This document shows positions 1-6,764 of a DNA stretch of 24,785 nt, in pieces. A program made the position numbers and the translations under genes. The notes under the pieces are model-generated. The model saw only the letters and a list, made by a program, of their open reading frames with translations, searched no databases and was not told the origin of the DNA. The DNA comes from Bacteroidales bacterium UBA5515 (GTDB lineage: Bacteria; Bacteroidota; Bacteroidia; Bacteroidales; P3), in NCBI GenBank assembly GCA_002423895.1, contig DIOL01000020.1, positions 1-24,785 of the forward strand. The letters are read 5' to 3'. Each line of letters begins with the position of its first letter. Within the stretch, counting starts at the first letter, position 1.

Positions 1-85
1 TGAGCGTTTTTGCGTTTAGAGACGGTTAGTTTATTTATCTTAATATATGATATTTTACAAGATAATTCTATTATTATTAAACAGT

Positions 86-115
86 ATTGAGTTATCAGTT
101 TATTTATTATTTTTG
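86..115 (+). promoter_or_regulatory. Candidate promoter for rsmG
   Basis: A TATTTTTG box at 108-115 fits the Bacteroidota -7 consensus TAnnTTTG, with ATTG at 86-89 as a weak -33 element 18 nt upstream. Transcription would start near 120, upstream of the ATG at 137 but downstream of the earlier in-frame ATG at 47. This supports the later start for rsmG. Confidence 0.4.
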
Positions 116-136
116 TGTTTTAATTTATATGTGTTT

Positions 137-796
137 ATGTATTCAAATCAAGATATAGGAAAAGTCATTAAAGAAAATTTTAAATTTGTAAATGATTCAC
201 AAATTGAATTATTTGAAAAACTACCTTCTATATATGCAGAATGGAATGAAAAGATAAATGTAATTTCAAGAAAAGATATTGATAATATTTTTGAAAGACA
301 TATACTCCATTCCTTAGCAATAGCAAAGATATGTCATTTTAAACCTGGAAGTGAGATTCTTGATGTTGGAACTGGAGGTGGTTTCCCAGGAATACCACTT
401 GCAATAATGTTTCCTAATGTTCATTTTACTTTGGTTGATAGTATTGGAAAGAAAATTAGGGTAGTTAATGAAGTGAAAGATGCTTTAGGATTGAAAAATG
501 TAGATGCATATCAAATGAGGGCAGAAGATGTTAATGGTTGTTTTGATTTTATTGTTTCTCGTGCTGTGACTCAAATGCCTGAATTTGTTTCTTGGGTAAG
601 AAATAAAATTTCAAAAATACAATATCATAGCTTAGATAATGGAATTCTTTATTTAAAAGGAGGAGATTTAACAGAAGAGTTAGAACCTCTTTTAAATTTA
701 AAAACAAAAAAGCCTAAGATAAAGATTTTTAATATTTACAATTACTTTCCTTCAGAGTTTTTTGAAACTAAAAAGATTGTATATTTAAAATTTTAG
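137..796 (+). CDS. rsmG: 16S rRNA (guanine-527-N7)-methyltransferase RsmG (GidB)
   Basis: RsmG methylates N7 of G527 in 16S rRNA using S-adenosylmethionine. It is a cytoplasmic enzyme acting on the small ribosomal subunit, and its loss gives low-level streptomycin resistance in several bacteria. The protein carries the SAM-binding Rossmann motif LDVGTGGGFPG at about residues 75-85, preceded by the family's RHILHSL-type stretch (about 54-60) and followed by VSRAV. I chose ATG 137, giving 219 residues, the usual family size. The reading frame stays open to an ATG at 47, but that would add a 30-residue hydrophobic N-terminus untypical of this soluble enzyme, and a -7 box lies between the two starts. 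It converges with the exonuclease gene, 37 nt apart. Confidence 0.93.
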   Translation: MYSNQDIGKVIKENFKFVNDSQIELFEKLPSIYAEWNEKINVISRKDIDNIFERHILHSLAIAKICHFKPGSEILDVGTGGGFPGIPLAIMFPNVHFTLVDSIGKKIRVVNEVKDALGLKNVDAYQMRAEDVNGCFDFIVSRAVTQMPEFVSWVRNKISKIQYHSLDNGILYLKGGDLTEELEPLLNLKTKKPKIKIFNIYNYFPSEFFETKKIVYLKF

Positions 797-833
797 GTGT
801 TAACTAATAAGATTAAATTTTTTTCTGATTTTT

Positions 834-1598
834 TTATTTTATAGATAGCATAATTGGACAATGATCTGAATGATATGCATTATCTAATATTTCTGCACCA
901 ATAATTCTATCCTTAATGTTATCTGAAACCATACAATAATCAATTCTCCAACCTTTATTTCTTTCTCTTGAACGGAAACGATAACTCCACCATGAGTATT
1001 TATCTTTTAAGTCAGGGTAAATAAAACGGAAACTGTCTATATAACCACTTTTAATAAAGCCATCTATCCATTCTCTTTCTTCAGGAAGGAAACCTGAATT
1101 TTTAGCATTTCCTTTAGGATCATGAATATCTATTTCTCTATGACATATATTATAGTCTCCACAAATAATTAACTTACTTCTAGTTTTTGATAATTCTTTA
1201 ATATAGTTTTCGAAATCGGCAAGCCATTGCATTTTAAAAGCTTGACGTTCATCTCCACTTGTTCCAGAAGGATGATATACACTTATTATTGACAAGTCTC
1301 CGTAATCAGCTCTTATCATTCTTCCTTCGTTATCATATTTTTCAATTCCCATACCATAAATAACATTATCGGGCTTTTGTTTAGTTAATAATGCAACTCC
1401 ACTATATCCTTTCTTTTGAGCAGAGAAATAATAAGTGTTGTAACCAATAGAATGTAATTCAAAATCTGGCATTTGGTCTAATTGAGCCTTTGTTTCTTGA
1501 ATGCATATAACATCAGGGTTTTCTTCTTCAAGCCATGATATAAAACCTTTAGCACTTGCAGCTCTTATTCCGTTAACATTGTAAGAAATGATTTTCAT
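834..1598 (-). CDS. xth: Exodeoxyribonuclease III (AP endonuclease, ExoIII/APE1 family)
   Basis: A base-excision repair enzyme that cuts DNA 5' of abasic sites and has 3'-5' exonuclease and 3'-phosphatase activity. The 254-residue protein begins MKIISYNVNGIRAA, the family's N-terminal strand with the metal-site Asn. It also has ICIQETK (catalytic Glu), GDYNICH (the GDxN motif), a WWSYR block followed by WRIDY, and the C-terminal DHCPI motif with the Asp-His pair. All catalytic blocks are present and the length is normal. The frame is open to an ATG at 1631, but that would add 11 residues lacking similarity to the family, and the TATATTTG box at 1621-1628 overlaps that extension, so ATG 1598 is preferred. 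Confidence 0.93.
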   Translation of the reverse strand: MKIISYNVNGIRAASAKGFISWLEEENPDVICIQETKAQLDQMPDFELHSIGYNTYYFSAQKKGYSGVALLTKQKPDNVIYGMGIEKYDNEGRMIRADYGDLSIISVYHPSGTSGDERQAFKMQWLADFENYIKELSKTRSKLIICGDYNICHREIDIHDPKGNAKNSGFLPEEREWIDGFIKSGYIDSFRFIYPDLKDKYSWWSYRFRSRERNKGWRIDYCMVSDNIKDRIIGAEILDNAYHSDHCPIMLSIK

Positions 1599-1620
1599 AT
1601 AATATTCTTTATTTTGATTG

Positions 1621-1628
1621 CAAATATA
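1621..1628 (-). promoter_or_regulatory. Candidate -7 box for exodeoxyribonuclease III
   Basis: On the minus strand this reads TATATTTG, an exact TAnnTTTG match, ending 22 nt upstream of the ATG at 1598. No clear TTTG -33 element is seen at the expected distance, so the call rests on the -7 box. Confidence 0.45.
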
Positions 1629-1768
1629 CAATTTAGAATTAAAATTATAAACTATTCAATTTGAATTATGAAAATTATTTTACATAGTTTCTTGTTCTGA
1701 AGAAATTAATATTTTCAAAAAGAAGTTAACTATCCAATATATAATATTATATGAATGTTTGCATGTAG

Positions 1769-1786
1769 AAATATTTGCAAATATTT
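1769..1786. promoter_or_regulatory. 18-bp perfect palindrome over the -33 element (candidate operator)
   Basis: AAATATTTGCAAATATTT is identical to its reverse complement. It covers the TTTG -33 element (1774-1777) of the promoter of the secreted-protein cluster, a natural place for a dimeric regulator to act. The binding role is inference, since short AT-rich palindromes also occur by chance. Confidence 0.4.
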
Positions 1787-1805
1787 ATATAATATTGTAT
1801 ATTTG
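1774..1805 (+). promoter_or_regulatory. Promoter of the lipoprotein/T9SS cluster
   Basis: TTTG at 1774-1777, a 20-nt spacer and TATATTTG at 1798-1805 fit the Bacteroidota sigma consensus (TTTG, about 19-21 nt, TAnnTTTG). This is the best promoter match in the window. The transcript would have a 5' leader of about 90 nt that contains the pseudoknot element at 1867-1895. Confidence 0.65.
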
Positions 1806-1866
1806 TGATGAGAAAAGTTTAAAGATTATTCTCTAAAATATTTTTTTGATTATAAATAATAATTAA

Positions 1867-1895
1867 AGTGCGGAGTCAGCACTATAAATTCTGAC
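1867..1895 (+). promoter_or_regulatory. Pseudoknot leader element, copy 1
   Basis: AGTGC (1867-1871) pairs with GCACT (1879-1883) around a GGAGTCA loop. The loop's GTCA can pair with TGAC at 1892-1895, giving a compact H-type pseudoknot with a 3-nt first loop and a third loop of about 8 nt. It ends 8 nt before the ATG at 1904. Copies 2 and 3 keep both stems and the 7-nt spacing between GCACT and CTGAC. I do not recognise it as a known riboswitch. Confidence 0.65.
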
Positions 1896-1903
1896 AAAAC
1901 CAA

Positions 1904-2374
1904 ATGAATAAAACAATTATAATTTTATCCTCAATTTTTTTGTTAACATTTTCTTTGATTTTTGTAAGTTGCAAGGATGATTCTGAAAATTATTCAACAA
2001 AAGATATTCAAGGAGTTTGGAATGGAAGTTTAAATATAGTTTTTCATGGTGGAGATAATGATGGTACAGAATCTAATTATTCTAATCAATTTACCTTTGG
2101 AGAAGATGGTACTCTTATTTTAATGGATCCAAGCCCTGAATATATAACAAATACTGGTCATTTATCAGTTAGTGAAAAAGGAGATATTACTGGAATTATT
2201 ACAACAACTCATCTAACAAAATATACTGAAACAACAACTATGAATTGGAGCGGTTGTTCTTTTGAAAATAAGTCAAAAATAAAAGTTAATATGAATTGGA
2301 CTTGGAATAATACAAATAATAATAGTAATGGCTATTATGTAATAACTGGTTCTTTGACAAAAAATAGTAAATAA
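1904..2374 (+). CDS. Outer-membrane/surface lipoprotein of unknown function
   Basis: A 156-residue lipoprotein. The N-terminus is a lysine plus a hydrophobic stretch ending in a lipobox (FVSC), with lipidated Cys23. The residues after the cysteine, KDDSE, fit the K-(D/E)2 type of lipoprotein export signal described in Capnocytophaga and Flavobacterium, so surface exposure is likely (inference). The mature part starts KDIQGVWNGSL and is rich in beta-prone stretches with alternating Thr, Asn and Gly, resembling lipocalin-like small lipoproteins, but I cannot assign a family. It is the first gene of the secreted-protein cluster, with pseudoknot leaders directly before it and directly after it. 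These near-identical repeats flank the gene. Confidence 0.8.
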   Translation: MNKTIIILSSIFLLTFSLIFVSCKDDSENYSTKDIQGVWNGSLNIVFHGGDNDGTESNYSNQFTFGEDGTLILMDPSPEYITNTGHLSVSEKGDITGIITTTHLTKYTETTTMNWSGCSFENKSKIKVNMNWTWNNTNNNSNGYYVITGSLTKNSK

Positions 2375-2384
2375 AAAATTTCAA

Positions 2385-2413
2385 AGTGCGGAGTCAGCAC
2401 TATAAATTCTGAC
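2385..2413 (+). promoter_or_regulatory. Pseudoknot leader element, copy 2
   Basis: Stem AGTGC (2385-2389)/GCACT (2397-2401), loop GGAGTCA, then CTGAC at 2409-2413, 9 nt before the ATG at 2423. It is nearly identical to copy 1 over more than 40 nt, differing by one A. The whole intergenic gap is only 48 nt, too short for a separate promoter plus leader, so the element probably acts within a polycistronic mRNA at translation initiation. Confidence 0.65.
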
Positions 2414-2422
2414 AAAAACCAA

Positions 2423-3343
2423 ATGAAAAAATATATTATTCTTTTTTCTTTATTCCTATCAATAATTATTAATTCTTATTCACAAACTGGATCAGATTAT
2501 TATATTCCTCTTTGTGTTGGAAATTATGGAGCGTTCTATACCCCAGAGAGTAGTTCTTATGGAGCAAGAACAACTATTTATTATATTAAACAGATTGATA
2601 CGGTTCTTGGTGAGATTGTTTATCTTCAAGAAGCTTATGAAATTTCTGATAATACTCCATACGATACGAGTATATTTCAACAATTTTGGTTAAGAGAAGA
2701 TGATTATGGTAACATATTAATGGTTGCCGTAAATATGCAAGGTACAGGTTTAATTGAAGATGCTATGATTTTACCTGTTGCACATAAACTTATTCCTAAT
2801 GAATATTTAACATTAGGTTATAATCGCTCTTATTTTTTTGGAAATGAAACAACTTATGATACAGTATTAAGTGTTTCAGCCACTGTTGGAACATATACTA
2901 ATTGTATATTAGTTAGATCAACAATATTAGAAAACCAATCTTTAAAAATTATTGATGATTATTATTATGCACCTAATGCTGGTCTTGTAAAAAATGAAAG
3001 ACAATATCATAGTCCAGATCCTCAGGAATATGTAATGTCTTTGACTGATATTCTTGCTGTAAATTGCCATTTAGGTATACAAAATAATGAGTTAGAGGAT
3101 AAAAATTCAATTACTATTTATCCAAATCCTGCTTCTGATATTGTTAATTTAGAAATAAAAGATGTAAATATAGAAATATTGGAATTGAATATTTATAATA
3201 TTTTGGGAGTTCTAGTTAAAACAAAAACTATATCTAATGATATTAATCAAATTAATATTTCAGATTTGAATAATGGTATCTATTTTTTAGATTTAAAATC
3301 TAAAGACTTTACAACAAAACAAAAGCTTATCATAAAAAAATAA
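2423..3343 (+). CDS. Secreted T9SS type A sorting-domain protein, unknown function
   Basis: A 306-residue exported protein. A cleavable signal peptide covers about residues 1-20, ending in SYSQ. Residues 25-215 form a domain I do not recognise, with many aromatic beta-strand segments. The last 75 residues or so are a type A T9SS C-terminal domain: IYPNPASD, then LNIYNILG, ISDLNNGIYFL and a basic KQKLIIKK tail. This domain targets cargo across the outer membrane, where it is removed and the protein is released or attached to the surface. The C-terminal domain closely resembles that of the next gene, suggesting local duplication or gene conversion. The function of the mature domain is unknown. 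Confidence 0.85.
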   Translation: MKKYIILFSLFLSIIINSYSQTGSDYYIPLCVGNYGAFYTPESSSYGARTTIYYIKQIDTVLGEIVYLQEAYEISDNTPYDTSIFQQFWLREDDYGNILMVAVNMQGTGLIEDAMILPVAHKLIPNEYLTLGYNRSYFFGNETTYDTVLSVSATVGTYTNCILVRSTILENQSLKIIDDYYYAPNAGLVKNERQYHSPDPQEYVMSLTDILAVNCHLGIQNNELEDKNSITIYPNPASDIVNLEIKDVNIEILELNIYNILGVLVKTKTISNDINQINISDLNNGIYFLDLKSKDFTTKQKLIIKK

Positions 3344-3378
3344 AATACTTACAATATGAAAATATCAAAATCAATATT

Positions 3379-4851
3379 ATGAAAAAAATTATATCAATTT
3401 TTATTGTTATTTTCTTATTTGGAATAATTAATAGGGCAGAGGCCCAAAGATTTTGGGCTGTGAATAATTATGGAGATACTCTTTATTATAATGTAACATC
3501 TTCTGTTTTGCCATATTCTGTAGAAGTTACTTACAAAGGTAATTCGTCTCAAGAATTTTCTGATGAATATGATAGTACTATTACTATTCCTTCAACTGTT
3601 GTTCATAATTCTATAACTTATAATGTTAAATCCATAGGAGAAAATGCTTTTAGGGAATGTAATAGTTTAGAAAGCGTTATTATTCCTAGCTCAGTAAACT
3701 CAATTGGTAGCTGTGCATTTTCTAATAGCAGTATAAGATCTATTGCATTACCAAGTTCGGTGAATAATATTGGAGAATGGTCGTTTAGATATTGTTTTGA
3801 ATTAACAGATTTCTTTGTTCCAGCCACTCTAACTCAAATTGATTTTGCGGCTTTATATGGTTGTTATTATATGCAAAATATTAATGTGGATGACAATAAT
3901 CCAAACTATTCATCAATTAATGGTGTTTTATTTAATAAACTGGGCGATACTTTAATAACTTGTCCTGGTGGTAAACAAGGGAATTATTTGATTACAAGCA
4001 ATGTGAATTATATCTCTGATTTGGCTTTTTGCTATGTAAATCTAAGCGAAATAGATGTTGAGGCAAATAATCCTAAATATTCTTCATTAAATGGAATACT
4101 ATATAATAAGATTATGGATACTTTGATTGCTTGCGTCACTCAAAAAACTGGATCAGTTAATATTCCAAATTCTGTTACTAATATATTTTCAAATGCATTT
4201 TTTCAATGTAATCTATTAAATTCTATAATAATACCTTCAACTGTAAATTCTATTGGCGATTTTGCTTTTGCATACTGCGATGGCTTAACTACAATTCAAA
4301 TTCCTAATTCCATTACAAAAATTAATATGGGAGTTTTTTATAATTGTGAAAGATTGACTTCTATTGAAATTCCAGCTTTGGTTACAAGCATAGGAGATCA
4401 AGCTTTTTCATATTGTAATGATCTTATTCAGATTAAATTAAATCCTGAAACACCTCCGCTGATAGTATCTTCAACCTTTGTGGGTGTTTCAGATACTGCT
4501 TTAATAATAGTCCCATGTAATTCATTAACCCTTTACCAAGAAGCCGATTATTGGTGTGATTTTACTAATTATTATTGTTTTGTTGGATTAGACGATTATC
4601 CTAAAATTAATATATCAACTAAAATCTATCCTAATCCAGCTTCTAAGATTGTAAATTTGGAAATTAAGAATTCAAACAATAAATTATTGACATTGAATAT
4701 TTATAATTCTTTGGGTATCTTAGTAAAAACACAAAGAATTTCTGAAAAAGATAATCAAATCGATGTTTCAGATTTATCTAATGGAATTTACTTTATTGAT
4801 ATATGTTCTGATAATTATAATGTAAAACAAAAGCTTGTAATCAATAAATAA
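3379..4851 (+). CDS. BspA-like leucine-rich repeat protein with T9SS sorting domain
   Basis: A 490-residue secreted protein. The signal peptide ends near AEAQ (about residue 23). Residues 75-385 contain repeated IPSSVNSIG-AF-type units (for example IIPSSVNSIGSCAF, IPNSVTNIFSNAF, IPALVTSIGDQAF), the hallmark of the BspA/TpLRR (LRR_5) family of surface adhesins. The repeat run is broken twice by NNPNYSSINGVLFNK-like and NNPKYSSLNGILYNK segments, a known insert type in this family. The end carries a type A T9SS domain (IYPNPASK, LNIYNSLG, DLSNGIYFID, KQKLVINK). It starts 35 nt after the preceding gene and is the only one of the four cluster genes without the pseudoknot leader. Adhesion or carbohydrate/protein binding is the likely role, but the ligand is unknown. 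Confidence 0.88.
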   Translation: MKKIISIFIVIFLFGIINRAEAQRFWAVNNYGDTLYYNVTSSVLPYSVEVTYKGNSSQEFSDEYDSTITIPSTVVHNSITYNVKSIGENAFRECNSLESVIIPSSVNSIGSCAFSNSSIRSIALPSSVNNIGEWSFRYCFELTDFFVPATLTQIDFAALYGCYYMQNINVDDNNPNYSSINGVLFNKLGDTLITCPGGKQGNYLITSNVNYISDLAFCYVNLSEIDVEANNPKYSSLNGILYNKIMDTLIACVTQKTGSVNIPNSVTNIFSNAFFQCNLLNSIIIPSTVNSIGDFAFAYCDGLTTIQIPNSITKINMGVFYNCERLTSIEIPALVTSIGDQAFSYCNDLIQIKLNPETPPLIVSSTFVGVSDTALIIVPCNSLTLYQEADYWCDFTNYYCFVGLDDYPKINISTKIYPNPASKIVNLEIKNSNNKLLTLNIYNSLGILVKTQRISEKDNQIDVSDLSNGIYFIDICSDNYNVKQKLVINK

Positions 4852-4872
4852 CAATATATATAATATTTTTAT

Positions 4873-4901
4873 AGTGCGGAGTCAGCACTTAAATCACTGA
4901 C
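4873..4901 (+). promoter_or_regulatory. Pseudoknot leader element, copy 3
   Basis: Stem AGTGC (4873-4877)/GCACT (4885-4889), loop GGAGTCA and CTGAC (4897-4901), 8 nt before the ATG at 4910. The third loop (TAAATCA) and the downstream bases differ from copies 1 and 2, while both pairing partners and the 7-nt spacing are unchanged. This conservation pattern is expected of a functional RNA, although no compensatory changes are seen. Confidence 0.65.
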
Positions 4902-4909
4902 AAATTCTT

Positions 4910-6337
4910 ATGAAAACAAAATTATTTGTTTTTTTATTAATTGTTTTCTTTGCAATTCTATTGCCATACAGCATTAAAGCACAAGAATTTCATGTTACCA
5001 CTTCAACTAATGTTTTGATGTTAGGAGAAGTTGGATTTGACGGCACAAATTATCTCTTTGGATTTTCTGAGGATACTAATAATGTGGTTTCAGCTCAATT
5101 TATTTCAAACATTGGAGCATTAGTAGGACAAAAAATATCATTAGGTTATAGTGGTGGAGCTCCACTTGTTGAATTTGATGGAACAAACTACTTATTATTA
5201 TGGAGTGCTCCAAAACAAGTATTTAATCCAGATAAACCTACTGGAGATACTATATTTGGACAGTTTTTAAGCACAAGTGGTGCTTTAGTAGGAAATAGGT
5301 TTGTTGTAGCCATTAATGCATCAATTAGTAGCCCTAAGGGCGGTTGTTTAGACTATAATAATGGTGTATATATGGTTATCTTTAAACAAAACGATATAAA
5401 TTATGCCCTTACTATAAGCCCATCAGGAGTTATCTCCACGCCTATCCAATTAAGCTCAATAACCTCAGGTGATAACGCAATGGCTTTTGACGGAACAAAT
5501 TACTTGGTTGCTTGGTGGTCACATGGAATTGGAAGTTATGAGTTTGAACAAGATATTTATGGTCAGTTTATTAGTTCTACAGGAAGTCTTGTAGGAGGAA
5601 CATTTATTATTGATGATGACGACACTCACAGCGATAATCCTCTTTCTATTGCTTATGACGGTAATAAATATATGGTAACTTATCACGTTGGATCAGTAAA
5701 CAATAACGCATGGAGTTTATTCTCACGATTTGTATCTACTTCTGGAATTGTTGACAATAGAATTTGTTTGAGAGATTCAACTTATAATCCAAGCTTTGCA
5801 TATACTTCATTTGATGGTACAAACTATTTAGTAACATGGGCAGATAGTGCTTTTTCAATGCAATCTATAATTAAAGGAAGATATTATACCCCGAATGGAA
5901 CTCCACTTGATAATAATATATTTACAATATTCTCAACACTTAACGGTGATGTACCAATGTATGCAGGAAATTTCTTTACTAATAATAAGTTCTTAGTAGT
6001 GACATTTAGGATAGACCCAAGCAATTTTATATTTGGAGATATTTATGGAGCATTTGTTCCTTCTTCAGCATCAATACTTGACCCTATTGGATTAGCTAGC
6101 GATAACTGTTTGGTTTATCCAAATCCAGCAATAGATTATTTAGATATTTCTTTATTGAATAATAAAAAAATCAAATTGATTAATTTATATGACGTTTTTG
6201 GTAAAAGACTAATATCTCAATCTTTTAATCAAGAAAATTTAAGAATAGATATTTCAAAATTAAGTTCAGGAATGTATTTTGTAGAACTAACTAATGGAAT
6301 TAATAAAGGAATAAAGAAGATAGTAATTAAAAAGTAA
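4910..6337 (+). CDS. Secreted FDGTNYL-repeat (probable beta-propeller) protein with T9SS sorting domain
   Basis: A 475-residue exported protein. The signal peptide ends near IKAQ (residue 25). Residues 40-390 contain about seven repeats of a module of some 45-55 residues that starts with FDGTNYLV or a variant (FDGTNYLF, FDGTNYLL, YNNGVYMV, FDGTNYLV, YDGNKYMV, FDGTNYLV, FTNNKFLV), followed by a GQFIS-x-x-G-x-LVG strand pair. Seven such beta modules suggest a seven-bladed propeller, which is inference from repeat number. The end is a type A T9SS domain (VYPNPAID, INLYDVFGK, KLSSGMYFVEL, basic KKIVIKK tail). Its start follows pseudoknot copy 3. Binding or scaffolding at the cell surface is plausible, and no enzyme motif is seen. 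Confidence 0.85.
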   Translation: MKTKLFVFLLIVFFAILLPYSIKAQEFHVTTSTNVLMLGEVGFDGTNYLFGFSEDTNNVVSAQFISNIGALVGQKISLGYSGGAPLVEFDGTNYLLLWSAPKQVFNPDKPTGDTIFGQFLSTSGALVGNRFVVAINASISSPKGGCLDYNNGVYMVIFKQNDINYALTISPSGVISTPIQLSSITSGDNAMAFDGTNYLVAWWSHGIGSYEFEQDIYGQFISSTGSLVGGTFIIDDDDTHSDNPLSIAYDGNKYMVTYHVGSVNNNAWSLFSRFVSTSGIVDNRICLRDSTYNPSFAYTSFDGTNYLVTWADSAFSMQSIIKGRYYTPNGTPLDNNIFTIFSTLNGDVPMYAGNFFTNNKFLVVTFRIDPSNFIFGDIYGAFVPSSASILDPIGLASDNCLVYPNPAIDYLDISLLNNKKIKLINLYDVFGKRLISQSFNQENLRIDISKLSSGMYFVELTNGINKGIKKIVIKK

Positions 6338-6400
6338 AATTATCTGATGATAGTGCAACTAATATAAATTTTAATATCAATATTAATTCGCAGATAATTT
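6337..6400. terminator. Nested inverted repeats between convergent genes (candidate bidirectional terminator)
   Basis: AAATTATCTG (6337-6346) is the exact reverse complement of CAGATAATTT (6391-6400). Inside it, TTAATAT/ATATTAA at 6371-6386 forms a second tight hairpin. It lies between the end of the repeat-protein gene (+) and the end of the AraC gene (-), which suits a shared terminator, though the outer loop is long and neither strand has a strong U-run. Confidence 0.35.
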
Positions 6401-6410
6401 GATTGTAGAA

Positions 6411-6764
6411 TTAATCATCATTGTTTTTTGTTTTATCAAAAATTTTTTTCCTATAACGTCCTGGTGATACTCCAACTTTATCTTTAAAAACTCGATAAAA
6501 TGAACTTTCACTTAAAAATCCACTCATAAGACCTATTTCTGATATACTTAAATTTACATTATTTTTTTCTTCGAGAATCTTTATTGCATATTTAATTCTA
6601 TAATTGTTAATCAAATCTGCAAATGATTGGTCAAATTCATCATTAACTAAATTTGAAATATAGGTTCGATTAGTGTTAAGAAATGTAGATACATCGGATA
6701 TTCGAAGATCAGGATTTTTAAATATTTCCTTTTCTTCCAATAATATTTTTAGTTGCTCTTTCAA
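6411..6764 (-). CDS. AraC-family DNA-binding fragment (3' part of a split membrane regulator)
   Basis: A 117-residue reading frame holding a complete AraC-type double helix-turn-helix: SDVSTFLNTNRTYISNLVN (first HTH), then the linker helix NNYRIKYAIKIL, then ISEIGLMSGFLSESSFYRVFK and VGVSPGRYRK (second HTH and the family signature). Its only start is a TTG at 6764 that overlaps the upstream TGA stop, so independent translation is doubtful, although a TTGA overlap could allow weak re-initiation. Shifting frame at the 14-bp tandem repeat (6784-6820) joins it seamlessly to the upstream seven-helix membrane frame. It is best read as the C-terminal half of a broken or phase-variable regulator. Confidence 0.75.
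   Translation of the reverse strand: MKEQLKILLEEKEIFKNPDLRISDVSTFLNTNRTYISNLVNDEFDQSFADLINNYRIKYAIKILEEKNNVNLSISEIGLMSGFLSESSFYRVFKDKVGVSPGRYRKKIFDKTKNNDD

Larger units (their letters stand above)
1599..1903. other. Divergent intergenic region of about 305 nt
   Basis: This gap separates the exonuclease (-) from the lipoprotein gene (+). It holds the exonuclease -7 box (1621-1628), an 18-bp palindrome (1769-1786), a strong rightward promoter (1774-1805) and the first pseudoknot leader (1867-1895). No convincing small ORF was seen in the AT-rich remainder. Confidence 0.7.

Noticed and set aside
47..136. N-terminal extension of RsmG from the ATG at 47
   Set aside because: It would add 30 hydrophobic residues to a soluble enzyme, and a -7 promoter box lies inside it. 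ATG 137 gives the usual length.
1867..1895. Leader element as a preQ1 riboswitch
   Set aside because: The overall topology is similar, but the 7-nt loop is too short and lacks the expected aptamer bases, and the downstream genes are not queuosine-related.
6352..6372. AGTGCAACTAATATAAATT after 6337 as a decayed leader copy
   Set aside because: It lacks the second arm, the GGAGTCA loop and CTGAC, and no gene starts downstream on the plus strand.
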